Positions 47,069 to 57,575 of a stretch of 64,000 bases of DNA are shown piece after piece. The notes under the pieces are model-generated. The model ran no database searches. It saw nothing but the letters and a program-made list of their open reading frames with translations, and had not been told where the DNA came from. The position numbers and the translations under genes were made by a program. This DNA is from Phocoena phocoena (taxonomy: Eukaryota; Chordata; Mammalia; Artiodactyla; Phocoenidae): the NCBI RefSeq assembly GCF_963924675.1, contig NC_089239.1, positions 32,387,818-32,451,817 of the forward strand, read 5' to 3'. Every line of letters starts with the position of its first letter. Position 1 is the stretch's first letter.

Positions 47069-47161
47069 TATAAAATCTTGCCCAACCCTCTCCCGGGTGC
47101 GACTTCTCTGGCCCCTTTCTCTCGGACCAGTGAACCCCGCCCGGGAGCGCTCCCTAATAAA
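47069..47161 (+). promoter_or_regulatory. LTR core promoter and polyadenylation signal
   Basis: TATAAAA at 47069-47075 and AATAAA at 47156-47161. The implied transcription start is about 25-30 bp after the TATA box, so R would run from about 47100 to about 47180. Activity in the present genome is unknown. Confidence 0.75.
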
Positions 47162-47215
47162 GCTCACTTGAAGCTTTCCTCTGTTTCGCGGTGCCGTTTA
47201 AGATCCGACCTTACA

Positions 47216-47220
47216 CTAAT
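47216..47220. repeat. LTR target-site duplication, right
   Basis: CTAAT directly after the CCTTACA end. Confidence 0.9.
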
Positions 47221-47334
47221 TTGTTATAAAGCAACAATCCCTCAGATTGAGATAAAATTAACTATGTAATGATTATAAAATACATAATTAAATAAGAAAT
47301 CATGCTAATTTTTATTTTTGTTTAACTAAGGAAA

Positions 47335-47490
47335 TCTAAGGAAACATTTAATTCTCTATGTCTCACTTTTGTTATCTGTATAATGAGGCTAATGCCCCCT
47401 CACGGGGTGGCTTGAGTATTAAATTATTTCACACATGGACAGTGTATGGAAGAATGTCTAGCACATAATTAGTTCTCAGATAAAATTTAA
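47335..47490 (+). mobile_element. MIR SINE relic, sense
   Basis: AATTCTCTATGTCTCACTTT, TTATCTGTATAATGAGGCTA (47374-47393), CACGGGGTGGCTTGAGTATT and TCTAGCACATAATTAGTTCT follow the MIR 3' half ('cctcagtttcctcatctgtaaaatgggg...gttgtgaggatt...cctagcacatagtaggtgct'). Confidence 0.8.
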
Positions 47491-48215
47491 CTAGTTTTAC
47501 TTTTATTATAATTTTTTTCATAATTAGCATCATAATACACAAAGCAAATCTTAAACATAACAGAATAGATCAATAGAAATAATTTTGTTAGAATGAACAC
47601 ATAATTTGTAATACAAATTGATATTCTGAGGATGAAAGTATCATTATTTATAATTATACTAGAGAAAACAGCAATAAATCAGGACTCTTCTGGGTAGACC
47701 TGTACATAATTATGGTGAATAATTTAACATTTCTCTGACAGAAAAAATTACAACAAAAATGCCGTTCATGCAATTAATAAACATGGAATAATATATGTTT
47801 GAACTTTTTAATCTTATAAATATATGTAATAAATGATGGTCTCTAATGTAAAATAATGGTCTTTAACGCAAAATTATGAAAATAAATGAGCTAAACTATG
47901 TCTCAAGTTGTTAAACATATTAAACAAGACAGGAAGGCAAAAGAAAGTTATCAAAATGAAAACAGAAATAAAACAAATAAATAAAATAGACAGCACTGGA
48001 AATAAATAAAAAAGAAAATAATTCTTCAAGACATTGGCAATTTTTAATTAATTAAAACTCATAAAAATGAATAAAAATAATCTCTATGAGGCTAAAGATT
48101 TTGTAAAAATAGTCAATTGCATTCTTACATTTAGAGCAGATGATTTTACCTGAGGTTTCTTTTATGTTATATTAACTAATCCAGAACATGATAAAGGATA
48201 AAATTTCATCAGAAA
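47491..48215. other. Unassigned AT-rich sequence
   Basis: No gene or repeat recognised. Confidence 0.5.
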
Positions 48216-48219
48216 CTAA

Positions 48220-48550
48220 TGTTGAAATTCACAAAGATTGCACACTTACACACATATTTTTACTTCTACCCAGATACATATACACTAGAGAAATCTTACA
48301 AATATGAATGCATTTGGCATCACTTAATCCAATTTAACACACACACACATATATACACATACACACACACACACACACGTACATCTTTCAATCCAGTGAT
48401 TCTGTTCCTGGGTTTATATTTCACAGAAATTCTTGCACAGACATAGAAGGACATATTGTAGATGTGAGCTGTTTGTCAATTCAAACTCATGACCACTGGT
48501 GCAAAATATAGTCCATACCAGTCAATAAATATTCCATTAAATGCTCTAAT
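48220..48550 (+). mobile_element. Possible old L1M ORF2 fragment, sense, with (CA)n
   Basis: AATCCAGTGATTCTGTTCCT (48390-48409) followed by GGGTTTATATTTCACAGAAA and TTCTTGCACAGACATAGAAG matches the order of an old L1 ORF2 end ('cagcgattctgttcctgggtatatatcccagagaaactcttgcac'). A CA microsatellite (48337-48378) lies within or beside it. Confidence 0.5.
48337..48378. repeat. (CA)n microsatellite
   Basis: CA run interrupted by TATA units. Confidence 0.93.
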
Positions 48551-49615
48551 CAATCAAATGACAAAGCCATGGCCAAAAAATTCACAAAAGGACAAAGAAA
48601 AAATTACTAATGACCAAATAAAATATTGGAAATGCACAAGTAGAATTTTAAAAAGGAAATCAAAGTATCATAAGAATAATATATAATTTTGTTTGCTAAG
48701 TTGTAACAAGTTTGTCATGTTATGTTGCAGACATGTCAAAACATTCAAGTTATATCTACAATTCTCTCTTTATATGCATATGTATACTTATGTGCATATA
48801 TGTGTAGTTATATATTGATAGAGCCGGTAAACAGAGATATATAGATAAATATGAATGAAATGTAATAAAATTTCAACAGTAGTAATGCCCATAAAACATA
48901 TGGTTGGGTCTTACTATTTATTCTTAAATTTAAATGGTTCACTATAATTTTAAAATTATGCAATTAAAATATATGGTTCTTATAAGAAAATGACAATATT
49001 CTAAATTGTTTATATAAGAATTTATTCTGGCCCTTATAGCAACATTGGTCTGTTAATTGGTCTGTGAAAGTATATTAATAACATATTTCTGAAAGAAATC
49101 AGTGGATAAAACTACCACTATTATGAATTAATGCTAAAAGATTTTGTTTTAAAACAATAAAAAGGACTCCTGCACTTGACAAAGAAGAAAAGGTAACAGT
49201 TAAAGACATTTCTAAGTTCAATTTCTAAAATTCTCCATATACTTTCTTATATAATTTCTAAACACACCTCCTAATATCATATTTGCATACCTTTGAGATT
49301 TCATCTATACTAATACCAATTTGTACTTTATATCCTAATAATAATTTTATTCAAGATACTTTGTCATTTCCATTTTAAAGACAATAAAGATTTATTTCCT
49401 GCCAGTGAGTATGAGTGTCTAGCAGTATCATTTATCTCATTGTATGACAGTCTTTTTTTTTTTTTCCTAAATTTTCAGATACAAAAGCAATTGATAAGCC
49501 AACAGTTCTTCAGAGAGCATCAAGTAAATACTGAAAAGATGCATGATACTCTGGGGAATATAATCAACTATAATACACATCTGCTGCCTTAAATTCCTTT
49601 AAATGTGTTTGGGAA
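48551..49615. other. Unassigned AT-rich sequence
   Basis: No gene or repeat recognised. Confidence 0.5.
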
Positions 49616-49619
49616 GAGC

Positions 49620-49860
49620 AGAGAAATAGAGATAACTGAAGATCTCACAATGACTTATAAAGAAGGGGCAAAGCTTTGTGTTCTAGAAATCTCAGAGAAT
49701 TCTTCATGGTGGGGGGCCTGAACTTGACCTAAAACACTGAGAAAATATTTGGAAAGATGAGGCTCTAGGCAATCTAGAGAATGTATGGGAAAAAATCCCA
49801 AATCTGGGTTAGATAGTATGGGAGTTGAATGCAAGACAATCAAGGACTTACATGTTATTT
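49620..49860 (-). mobile_element. Possible LINE-2-like relic, antisense
   Basis: GAATTCTTCATGGTGGGGGG (49698-49717), CTGAACTTGACCTAAAACAC, GGAAAGATGAGGCTCTAGGC and AATCTAGAGAATGTATGGGA resemble the antisense L2 block 'gaggaggtgacatttgagctgag...aaggatgagtagg...gcattccaggcaga'. Low certainty. Confidence 0.35.
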
Positions 49861-49955
49861 TTCATTTAATTATAAGCTTCTAAAACAGGGCATTGGTCAC
49901 TTTCTTTTAAATATCCAGGGATAAATATGTGTGTGGTACTCAGTTTGATTTGTAT

Positions 49956-50070
49956 GAAAAAAAAGAGAAAGAAAAGAAACAAAGAAATGGTTGGAAGGTC
50001 AAAGGGCAGGGAAAGAAAGGAAGGACAAAAGGGAGGAGAAGAAATAGAGACATAAGGAAAAAGTATTCTA
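49956..50070. repeat. Purine-rich (GAAA/GGAA) tract
   Basis: Mostly A and G over about 110 bp on the + strand, with a few T and C interruptions. A low-complexity region with potential for unusual DNA structure. Confidence 0.75.
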
Positions 50071-50244
50071 GTGTCACATGTAGAATATGAGAAAGATCAG
50101 ACTGGAGATGCTTTTCTAGTGACCTTTTTGTTATTACAATAATAAATTTGATTTTTTTCTGATTATGCGTACATGATTAAGATGTAAAATTATTCTTAAA
50201 ATTTAAAATATGGGTAAAGAACTAAATTCATACTAATGACACTA

Positions 50245-50575
50245 CCTAAACCATCAATACACAAAGTGTGGTTCAAGAATGCCTGGGGGTTCCCAAGATC
50301 CTTTCTGGGGTCAGTTAGGTTGAAACTGTTTTCATAATAATATTAAACCTATATTTGCCTTGTTCACGCTCATTCTTTCATGAGTACTCTGTTGCAGAGG
50401 CTGCATTACATGGATGTCATTACTCTGTGTGTCACTGTTTTTGTTTAAAAAGTTATCAGTTTAAATTTATAATACAATAAATATGAGCAGTTATGTTCAA
50501 CATAAATAAAATCTTTCCGGGATCCTCAATACTTTTTGAGAGCATACAATGCTAAGTTTGATAACCAATGACTAA
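50245..50575 (+). mobile_element. hAT-type (Charlie/Zaphod-like) non-autonomous DNA transposon relic
   Basis: The left end, AGTGTGGTTCAAGAATGCCTGGGGGTTCCC-type sequence (50264-50293), and the right end, GGGATCCTCAATACTTTTTGAGAGCATA (50519-50546) then TTTGATAACCAATG, form the diverged mutually inverted termini of a hAT-type element ('aggacccctgggggtccccaag' and 'ggggtcctcaataattttttaagag'). The interior has no transposase reading frame, so this is a deletion derivative. Confidence 0.55.
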
Positions 50576-51695
50576 AAATTTCTTACATTCTGACACAATC
50601 CATTCTAGTCTTTTTTTTTCTGTGTATAGATGTCGTTTAAAAATAGCTGACATTTAAAAAATGTGTCATTTGAAATATATATACCATATATTGTGTCGAT
50701 ATATGTTTGAATATACATATATGTATTTGCAACCTGCCTTTTCCAACCAAATTTATAATATATATATACATCTTAGAACTATATATATATGTACTTATCT
50801 ATAAAATTTTCATTAATTATTTAATAGATGTATAGATGTAGCATCTATTAATAACCAGTCACCTTATTTTGATATAGGGGAGTTTGTTGTTGTTGCTATA
50901 AGAAAGTTAAACATCTACTTGTAGTGTTTTTACTCATGTAAAAATATGTGTATATATACAAATTTTGTATAAGTTTGTACAAATTTAGACTATTTGTACT
51001 GAATGTACAAATGGATTTTTAAAGATGAACACGCCCCTTAGATTCATTGCTTGGAAAGTAATTACGGGGTCTAAAATATGCTCCATATCATCAAACATTA
51101 TTAGAGACTATTATACTCATTCATATTCCTAACAGCCTCCTTCTACAAATAGAATAAAAGTCATTAAATGTGGGAAATGGGTTCCCCTTATTGTCTGAAT
51201 TTACCTCTGAAGTGCTAAAAATACTGTAATATATTCATATTTTGTGTCTCTTATTTATGAACGTTGTCCATTTTGATGATTATATTCCACAATAAGGGCT
51301 CTCTGCGTGTTACAGATAAAACTCCATCATATATTATATTTCCTAAAATTCTCATTTCTTAATTTTTTATAGTATGGTTAAGTGTACATTTAACCATATT
51401 TTTTATGTAGTCAGATTCCATTATTTTGATATTGTCACAATAATGCTCTATAACGAGCAGCCATAAATCTTAACGTCACGCATGTCTTATCAACGTCACA
51501 TGAGCTTTTTTTTTCTCAGTTTTACACTTGTGGGTAGTTGGGGTTCAAATGAGGACTGGATGAAGCAGATTTGGGATCCAACTTAAAAGGGAAAAGGTCT
51601 TCTTCATAGTGTCACGTCCTCCTAGAACTGTGACTGGACATATTCTTTGCATGACTCGAGGGAGGCACACTGGAGAACAACCACCACCACACAAG
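50576..51695. other. Unassigned AT-rich sequence with TA/TG repeats
   Basis: No gene recognised. TA/TATG-rich low-complexity stretches occur at about 50676-50800 and 50937-51015. Confidence 0.5.
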
Positions 51696-51699
51696 CATT

Positions 51700-51910
51700 A
51701 TTTCCTGCCTTGCCTTTTCCATATTGTCCTATAAATGGAATCATACAATCCATAACCTTTCGGTTCGGGCATTTTTCACTTATCAAAGCATATTTAAGAT
51801 TCAGTCGTGTTGTTGTAGGAATCAATAGTTCTTTTTATTTCTGAGCATTATTCCATTTCCTTGATGTTCATCCATTCACTCACCTATTGAAGGGCATCTT
51901 TGTTGTATGT
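51700..51910 (-). mobile_element. Old L1 ORF2 3'-part fragment, antisense
   Basis: CTATAAATGGAATCATACAA (51729-51748), ATTTTTCACTTATCAAAGCA, TAAGATTCAGTCGTGTTGTT and GAGCATTATTCCATTTCCTT, then TTCATCCATTCACTCACCTA, read as the reverse complement of the L1 ORF2 end ('ttcacttagcataatg...catccatgttgttgcat...gagtagtattccattgtat'). Confidence 0.75.
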
Positions 51911-52077
51911 AATACTTTTAATTAGTATCAGTTTAAGAAATATCAGTAATATCTTTCCATGTAGGCTGGTATTCTTCTATGATATTTTTAATGGTTGCAA
52001 GGCCACTGAAGTCCATTCTCTGGATATACAACAATTTGTTTACATAATTCCTTATTGATTGTTGACAATTCCCTAGA

Positions 52078-52136
52078 TTAATAATAATAACAATGACAAT
52101 AATGATAATAATGATAATAATGATGATGGTAATAAA
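52078..52136. repeat. (ATAATG)-type simple repeat
   Basis: Imperfect AAT/ATG trinucleotide-like repeat. Confidence 0.85.
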
Positions 52137-53680
52137 GAACTTTGAAACAAAATTTAGCTCTCTCCATAATTGTGCTCTTATTCTAACTTTCTTGGAGTCA
52201 AAAGAGACTCAAAATTTTAGGGCATTTGGACTCAAAATTTATGAGATTGATAATTTTCACTATACTGATCATCTCATGATTTTGTTTTTTGAGGAAGAAG
52301 CATTAGGCTAAGGGAATGACAGAAGGACGTAAAAAGGAGAGAGGAAAGAAAAGATTACATTTCTTAAATTTACATGAGAACAAACTGTGTGACTGGAATT
52401 AATGCCAAAATAATACATTAGGCCAATTTTACCAAGTGTTCAATTCATAGGGATAAAGTTATTCACATTGTTATGATTAATTCCATGTAGAAAAACCTGA
52501 GTTTTTTTCACACATATTCTCATAAGACCACTTGTAATCAATCTACTCCTTCCCAAAATCTACAGGTAGAATCTTTCATAATATAATTATTAGGTGGAAA
52601 TTAATCAGCATAAACAGACAAAACAATGTAGATAATCTGTCAATTCAGTGAGGACATTAATCAAATTTATAATTTTAATAAAAATAAGAAAAGTGTCTGA
52701 TTTCCCAAATTACATTTTTTCAAAGGAGTTATTGCTGTCTTATAGACACTGTCTTAATATTCATATATTGTTTCCTCCCCAGTCAGCCAAGTAAAGTACA
52801 TAGTTGGATTCATACATTATCACCAATATTTTTTTTCCTTTGGAAAGTATGAAACCAATAGAACATTTTATGGTCACTTTCAACTTTCATTTAAAGCTCC
52901 AAATCCATGGTGAAGAAAAGTTAATCTCTGATTTTTTTTTACTATCTTGCACTCAAATCATAAAAATTTTTCATTTTAAAGAGCTATATAAAGTTAAATA
53001 CTCTACTGAGCTTTATTTCTTAGCTCTTACATGTATATGTATTATTTTCCTTTGAACTAAGAGGTGGCATATTGTCAAGAGTAAATAAATCTTGAAATTT
53101 ATAAACTTCAGAATTTTAGACCTTCAAATTTTTAGGGAAACTTGACCTTGGATAAAGGCAGTCACTGAGCCCTATCATAAAAATTATATTCTTTATGTAG
53201 GCTTCCAGAATCTTCCTACAAACAGATCATCCATGCAAGAAATAAGGACAGCCATTTATGAGGAAAACATTTGTTAATTTTCTATGGTAATTTTATCAAC
53301 TTTCTTTCTTGGATCAATTTAACTGTAAGAAGATAAGTGGATTATATTTTTCATTCCATTTATATTTTAAATATTTATGATCCTATGTCACTATTAAAAT
53401 ACAAAGGACACTACTCCATGTATCAAGCTACCTCAACTATGGAAGGTCATGTTAAACTTGTAAGTAAGATTAAAAATCAATCTCTACGATATTGAAGTAA
53501 AATAAATTATCATCTCAAAACTTTGATAATTTAAACTTCAGAATGTATTAAACTTACAAAGGTATCAAGCTTGATAAGTTAACTCAAAAATATAGTATCT
53601 TAAAATACCTTTTTTGGATCTTATGTTATTTGTATGAGTGGGTTTTATTATCAACAAGTTCCACTGGATAAAACGATTAT

Positions 53681-53738
53681 AAATATATATATATATTTAT
53701 ATATATACACATATGTGTGTGTGTGTGTGTGTGTGTGA
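53681..53738. repeat. (TA)n(TG)n compound microsatellite
   Basis: TA run passing into a pure TG run of about 24 bp. Confidence 0.93.
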
Positions 53739-54175
53739 GACACTGTTTTTAACAATGTTAGTGTAAATAATGCTTTAGGGGAATAACATTCACTCCATTG
53801 ATAAACACTTAATGGCATATGACGACTGCCATCTCCTTTTATATATAAAGGAATGGGCCATAGATGGATACACTGCTGTGTTATTAAAAATGCATTAGAC
53901 TGCAAAACCCATGTCATGTTGTAGGCAGAATTAAGAAATTTTCTAATATCATTAAACAGAACTGTACTAAAGTCAATATCAAGAATTTCAACACACTTAA
54001 TAGTGTAAAAACATATAAATCATTACTTATTTTTGTGAATATTAACAAAATGCTGAAAAAATAGTATAAATAGCTAAAGTTTGGAATTGATTCTACATTA
54101 GACATAGTAATATATTTGTCCACATAACCAAGAATTACTTAAGGCTTTACACATATATTTATACAAAATATATAT

Positions 54176-54222
54176 AACACAAAAATGTATATAAACACAA
54201 AATGCTTATACATTTTTGTGTT
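54176..54222. repeat. Perfect 16-bp inverted repeat (hairpin)
   Basis: Arms AACACAAAAATGTATA (54176-54191) and TATACATTTTTGTGTT (54207-54222) are exact reverse complements around a 15-nt loop, in an AT-rich setting. Confidence 0.9.
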
Positions 54223-54620
54223 TACACTTTTATATTAATGATATCATTCTGCATGTATCCTTTTGCAACTTACTTAATTTCCTAAATGTTATTTTAAAAT
54301 TTACAATATGAAACATTATTCTTTAATTTGCATACACTTTTAACTCAAAGTATTCAATTTCATGCAGAATCCAGACCCCTGAACATGTCTCCTTGTACAC
54401 ATGAATGAATGCTTCTCCCATTGATTCTTCTAACATGCCATGTAGTAATGCCCTTCTTCAATTTAGATGTCATCTTGGGTAGAACCCACAATTTTGTTAT
54501 GAATTTCAGTTCTGTCTTTTAGAGAGTTACTATTCACTTTCAAGTGTGATAGAAGAAATTTTCATATATTGAGGTATACAGAAATCATTCTGGCTTGAAC
54601 TTTATGTTAATGAGAATGGC
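54223..54620. other. Unassigned AT-rich sequence
   Basis: No gene or repeat recognised between the inverted repeat and the LTR. Confidence 0.5.
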
Positions 54621-54639
54621 CTGTCTCCTGGCCTGTTTA

Positions 54640-55150
54640 TCACACACTGTCCGACAGCTTTAGCCATTAAAGAAAAGAATGCATTTAGAAATCAAAATGG
54701 AGTAACTGTGATTCAGGGATTCAAAATGGAGCCCGGCGGCCATTGTGGATGTGGTTTCAGACGCATTCCCGCATCCCTGGGAACTTAAATTTTCTGAACT
54801 GTATCAAACTAAAGGATACCCTCAGCCATTTTCAAAACAATATCTACTAGCAGGTGCCAGCTGCAACCTTATGGTCACAAGGTCTCCCCTTGTAACTATG
54901 CAACCATTTCAGACCCCAACCAATTCTTGCTTAACAAACACCCTTACTTCTTGCCACTCCCAAACCTGATTTTTGACACATGATTTATGTAACTTTGCTG
55001 CTTTTGCCTATATAAGCCTTCCCTATTTTGTAGCCCTGCAGAACGCAATTACAGTGTTTCTTGAATCTGTGTCCCCTAGTCCCCAGTTTGGCTCCAATGA
55101 AACTCTTCTATTTCTATTATAGATTGTTTATTGATGATTTGCATCTACTA
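54640..55150 (+). mobile_element. Probable solo LTR, class I-like, sense
   Basis: LTR-like layout: a TGTCCGACAG start candidate near 54648, AAAATGGAGTAACTGTGATT and CAAAATGGAGCCCGGCGGCC blocks, a TATATAAG box (55009-55016), and about 80-110 bp on a CCAATGAAACTCTTCTATTT segment where a poly(A) region would fall. The downstream CA end and target duplication could not be fixed, so the edges are approximate. No internal retroviral sequence is recognised nearby. Confidence 0.6.
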
Positions 55151-55925
55151 GTGTTAAAATTTCAGCCACTCTAAATTAAAACTTTGATCCCACGTCAAAC
55201 CCAATCATTCTCCACTCACCTGCCCCAGACGCCTGTGATGGGAGGGAGATTTAATATACTCAGCGTCCCTTTCTTAACTTCTTCCTTCTCCTCTGTCTCG
55301 TGACTCCTTCAAATCAAGGCACACGAAGATGGCATGAGAGGTAAAGACTTACCCAGAGGATCTGCACTTCTTCTTTGCCCGGAAGTGCCTCTATCATGGC
55401 AGTTTTTTGGGAAGGTTGCAGGACCTTTCCTCTGCCATAAGCACTGCTCTCTCTGACGTCATGTGCAAGCAAGAGCTCTTCCTGTGTCGGCGGAGGGGGA
55501 GTGTGTGTGAAACAGCTCCTGCCTCAGCACCTCCCCGTGGGGAAGCCATGAGTAAGCCCGCTGAATTTCCCCACAGGGAACACTGCTGCTAGCCATGACA
55601 AATGCCTCAAGGGCAGCCTTCACATTGTATTGTCCCATTCAATATCCTGTTCTTAAAAGATAATTGGCTTAATAACAAAATTCACTGCTGATCCTATTTC
55701 TATCCTCCTTAAAATACTGCAAAGGCTTTTGTATGCTCTGACATCTATTACCCTGTCCCCATTTCTGGCATGTTACTCTTCTATAGTACTTTGTAATCAT
55801 CTTGTTTTTATGCCCCCCTAAATGAGTCACTATTAATATAGAGGTGGTGTTTATATAGCCTTTTCTTATTAGATCTGCCCGCAAATGTATCACTTTCTTT
55901 ACTCACAATTGCTGCTTGAATTCAA
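55151..55925. other. Unassigned sequence with GC-richer patch and CRE-like site
   Basis: 55200-55620 is GC-richer than its surroundings and includes a TGACGTCA palindrome (55454-55461), the consensus CRE site. A 61-codon open frame (55407-55592) has no domain. It could be internal sequence left from the neighbouring LTR element or a unique regulatory stretch. No gene is supported. Confidence 0.4.
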
Positions 55926-56363
55926 TCTTTTTTTTCTGGGTTCAGTTTCCCTGTTTCTAAAATATATTTTAATTAATAGTTCTTTGATGAGACTCTGTTA
56001 ATAGCAAATTCTTTGTCTTTTCTTTTTCCTGTTTTTAATCCTTTCACTTGAATTTTAGTTTATATGGGTTTATAGAATTCTATGTTAAATGATGTTTTGC
56101 CTCAAAATTTCCTCAGCATGCCTTATTAAGGAAGAAGTCTGCTATCAGTGCAATTATACTACTCATAACATTTTTTTCTGTGTTATTTTATAATGCTGTT
56201 ATGTTTTACCTAGGTGTTTATGCTTTTTTCTTTTTGCTAAGGATACATTGAGCTTATTTGAATCTGAGAAATTATTTATTTCAACATACTAGACAAAAAT
56301 CAGCCACTACGTGAGATATTTTTGTCCAACTCTTGTCTATATGTCTGGAAATCCAGTAAGACG

Positions 56364-56365
56364 TA
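56364..56365. repeat. Tigger target duplication TA, left
   Basis: TA dinucleotide at the outer edge of the left terminal repeat, matched by TA at 57246-57247. Confidence 0.85.
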
Positions 56366-56459
56366 CAGTAGTTCCCTCTTATCTACGGGGGATACTTTCC
56401 AAGACTCCCAGTGGAAGCTGGAAGCCATGGATATACCAAACCATGAATGCCTGAAGCTA

Positions 56460-56515
56460 TGCATATATATGTATGTATGTATTATATATATGTGTGTGTG
56501 TGTATATATATGTAA
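56460..56515. repeat. TA/TG microsatellite inside the Tigger element
   Basis: TATG and TG units; expansion here lengthens the element internally. Confidence 0.9.
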
Positions 56516-56648
56516 TGTTTTTCCTATACATACACACCTATGATAAAGTTCACAAATTAGGCACAGTAATAGATTAACAACAATAATAAAATAGAGCAAT
56601 TATAACAATATACTGAAATAAAAGTTTTATGAATGTGGTCTCTCTTTC

Positions 56649-56957
56649 TCAAAATATCTTATTGTACAAATTGAATGCCTTTTCCATCTTAACTAAGCAC
56701 TTATCACACAACACTGTGGTGCAACAAACAACAGCGAAACTAGCACAAATTTCTTTATCCTTCACAGTTTCATGGATAAAAGATACATCCTTACTGTAGA
56801 TCTCAGCAACCTCAACATACAATTTCTTTTCTTTCCTCATTAAGTCGAGAACTTTCACCTTTCTACTTAAAGGAAGCACTTTATGGCTTCTCTTTGGCAT
56901 ATCCAAATTGCCAGCATCACTCCTCTTGTGCTTTGGGGCCACTGTTAAGTAAAACAA
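56649..56957 (-). pseudogene. Tigger transposase N-terminal fragment (DNA-binding region)
   Basis: The 102-residue frame begins with an unrelated short stretch, then reads APKHKRSDAGNLDMPKRSHK and VLPLSRKVKVLDLMRKEKKL, followed by YVEVAEIYSKDVSFIHETVK and KDKEICASFAV. This is the CENP-B/psq-type helix-turn-helix start of Tigger transposases. Only the DNA-binding start is left: the second half of the binding region fades after about residue 75 and the DDE catalytic domain is absent. Not a domesticated gene as far as the sequence shows: no catalytic core and no conserved flanking exon. Confidence 0.85.
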
Positions 56958-57245
56958 GGGTCACTTGAACACAAGCACTGTGATACTGACAGGCAATCTG
57001 ATAACCCAGTGGCTACTAAGTGACTAATGGACATAGGCTGGGCAAAGGGATAATTCACATCCCCGGCAGGACTGAGTGAAATGCACAAAATTTCATTATG
57101 CCTTGCAAAAAGTGTACAGCTTACAAATTGCTTATTTTCATAATTTTCCATTTAACATTTTCAGACTGCAATTGACCACAGATATCTGAAACTGCAGAAA
57201 GTGAAACTGTAGACAAGGGATACTATGGACAAGGGGAGACTACTG

Positions 57246-57247
57246 TA
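57246..57247. repeat. Tigger target duplication TA, right
   Basis: TA after the right terminal repeat. Confidence 0.85.
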
Positions 57248-57504
57248 CTGAACTATCTTCTTTTCTTACACATCTCAATCATTATGCAACATTCTTAGCT
57301 ATTTCCTCTCTCTACAAATTCGAAATTCACTAATTCGCTCATTAAATGTGTATCATCCGCTACTTAGCTAATTTATTTTTCTTTTTGCTTCGGTGGCTAT
57401 TTTATTCTATTTGTGCAACTTAGTCCATTTTTCAAAGCTGCCTGTTCTTTTTGCCTAGTGTCTTGACCTTAAATTTCATAAAAATGTAAACCATACTATG
57501 ATCA

Positions 57505-57575
57505 TAATTGTGCTGCTTATAATGCCTGATGATTCTTGGTCTAATTGTGCTGTTTATAGCGCGTGATGATTCTTG
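57505..57575. repeat. Tandem duplication, 34-bp unit at 37-bp spacing
   Basis: TAATTGTGCTGCTTATAATG... and TAATTGTGCTGTTTATAGCG..., each ending TGATGATTCTTG. Two copies with a few differences. Confidence 0.85.

Larger units (their letters stand above)
46797..47215 (+). mobile_element. Solo LTR of a class I (gammaretrovirus-like) endogenous retrovirus
   Basis: A complete 419-bp LTR. Its ends are TGTAAGG and CCTTACA, a perfect 7-bp inverted repeat with the canonical TG/CA, and CTAAT is duplicated on both sides. U3 contains two tandem copies of about 34 bp (46865-46898 and 46903-46936), then a TATAAAA box (47069-47075) and an AATAAA signal (47156-47161), giving U3-R-U5 order. GC content is far above the neighbourhood and CpGs persist. 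No gag, pol or env sequence lies beside it, so it is a solo LTR formed by recombination. TATA-box architecture and a GC-rich U3 suggest class I; I cannot name the family. Confidence 0.93.
51911..54175. other. Unassigned AT-rich sequence with microsatellites
   Basis: About 2.2 kb without a recognised gene. Simple repeats lie at 52078-52136 (ATAATG type) and 53681-53738. Open frames are short and compositional. Confidence 0.5.
56366..57245 (-). mobile_element. Tigger-family (Tc1/mariner superfamily) DNA transposon, internally deleted
   Basis: An ~880-bp element bounded by inverted ends: left CAGTAGTTCCCTCTTATCTA, right (read inward on the minus strand) CAGTAGTCTCCCCTTGTCCA. Both sides are followed by TA, the Tc1/mariner target duplication. 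The interior carries the N-terminal part of a transposase on the minus strand (56649-56957) and a TA/TG microsatellite (56460-56515). Most of the transposase gene is missing, so it is a deletion derivative. The termini and TA duplications are seen directly; the family name is from known Tigger termini and the protein motif. Confidence 0.88.

Noticed and set aside
46797..55150. The two LTRs at 46.8 and 54.6 kb as the ends of one provirus.
   Set aside because: They differ in length, sequence and composition, and the first has its own CTAAT duplication. The space between holds MIR, L1 and hAT relics, not gag, pol or env.
56649..56957. Possible domesticated transposase gene.
   Set aside because: Only the DNA-binding start remains, the catalytic region is missing, and the fragment lies within the deleted Tigger copy with its termini still present.
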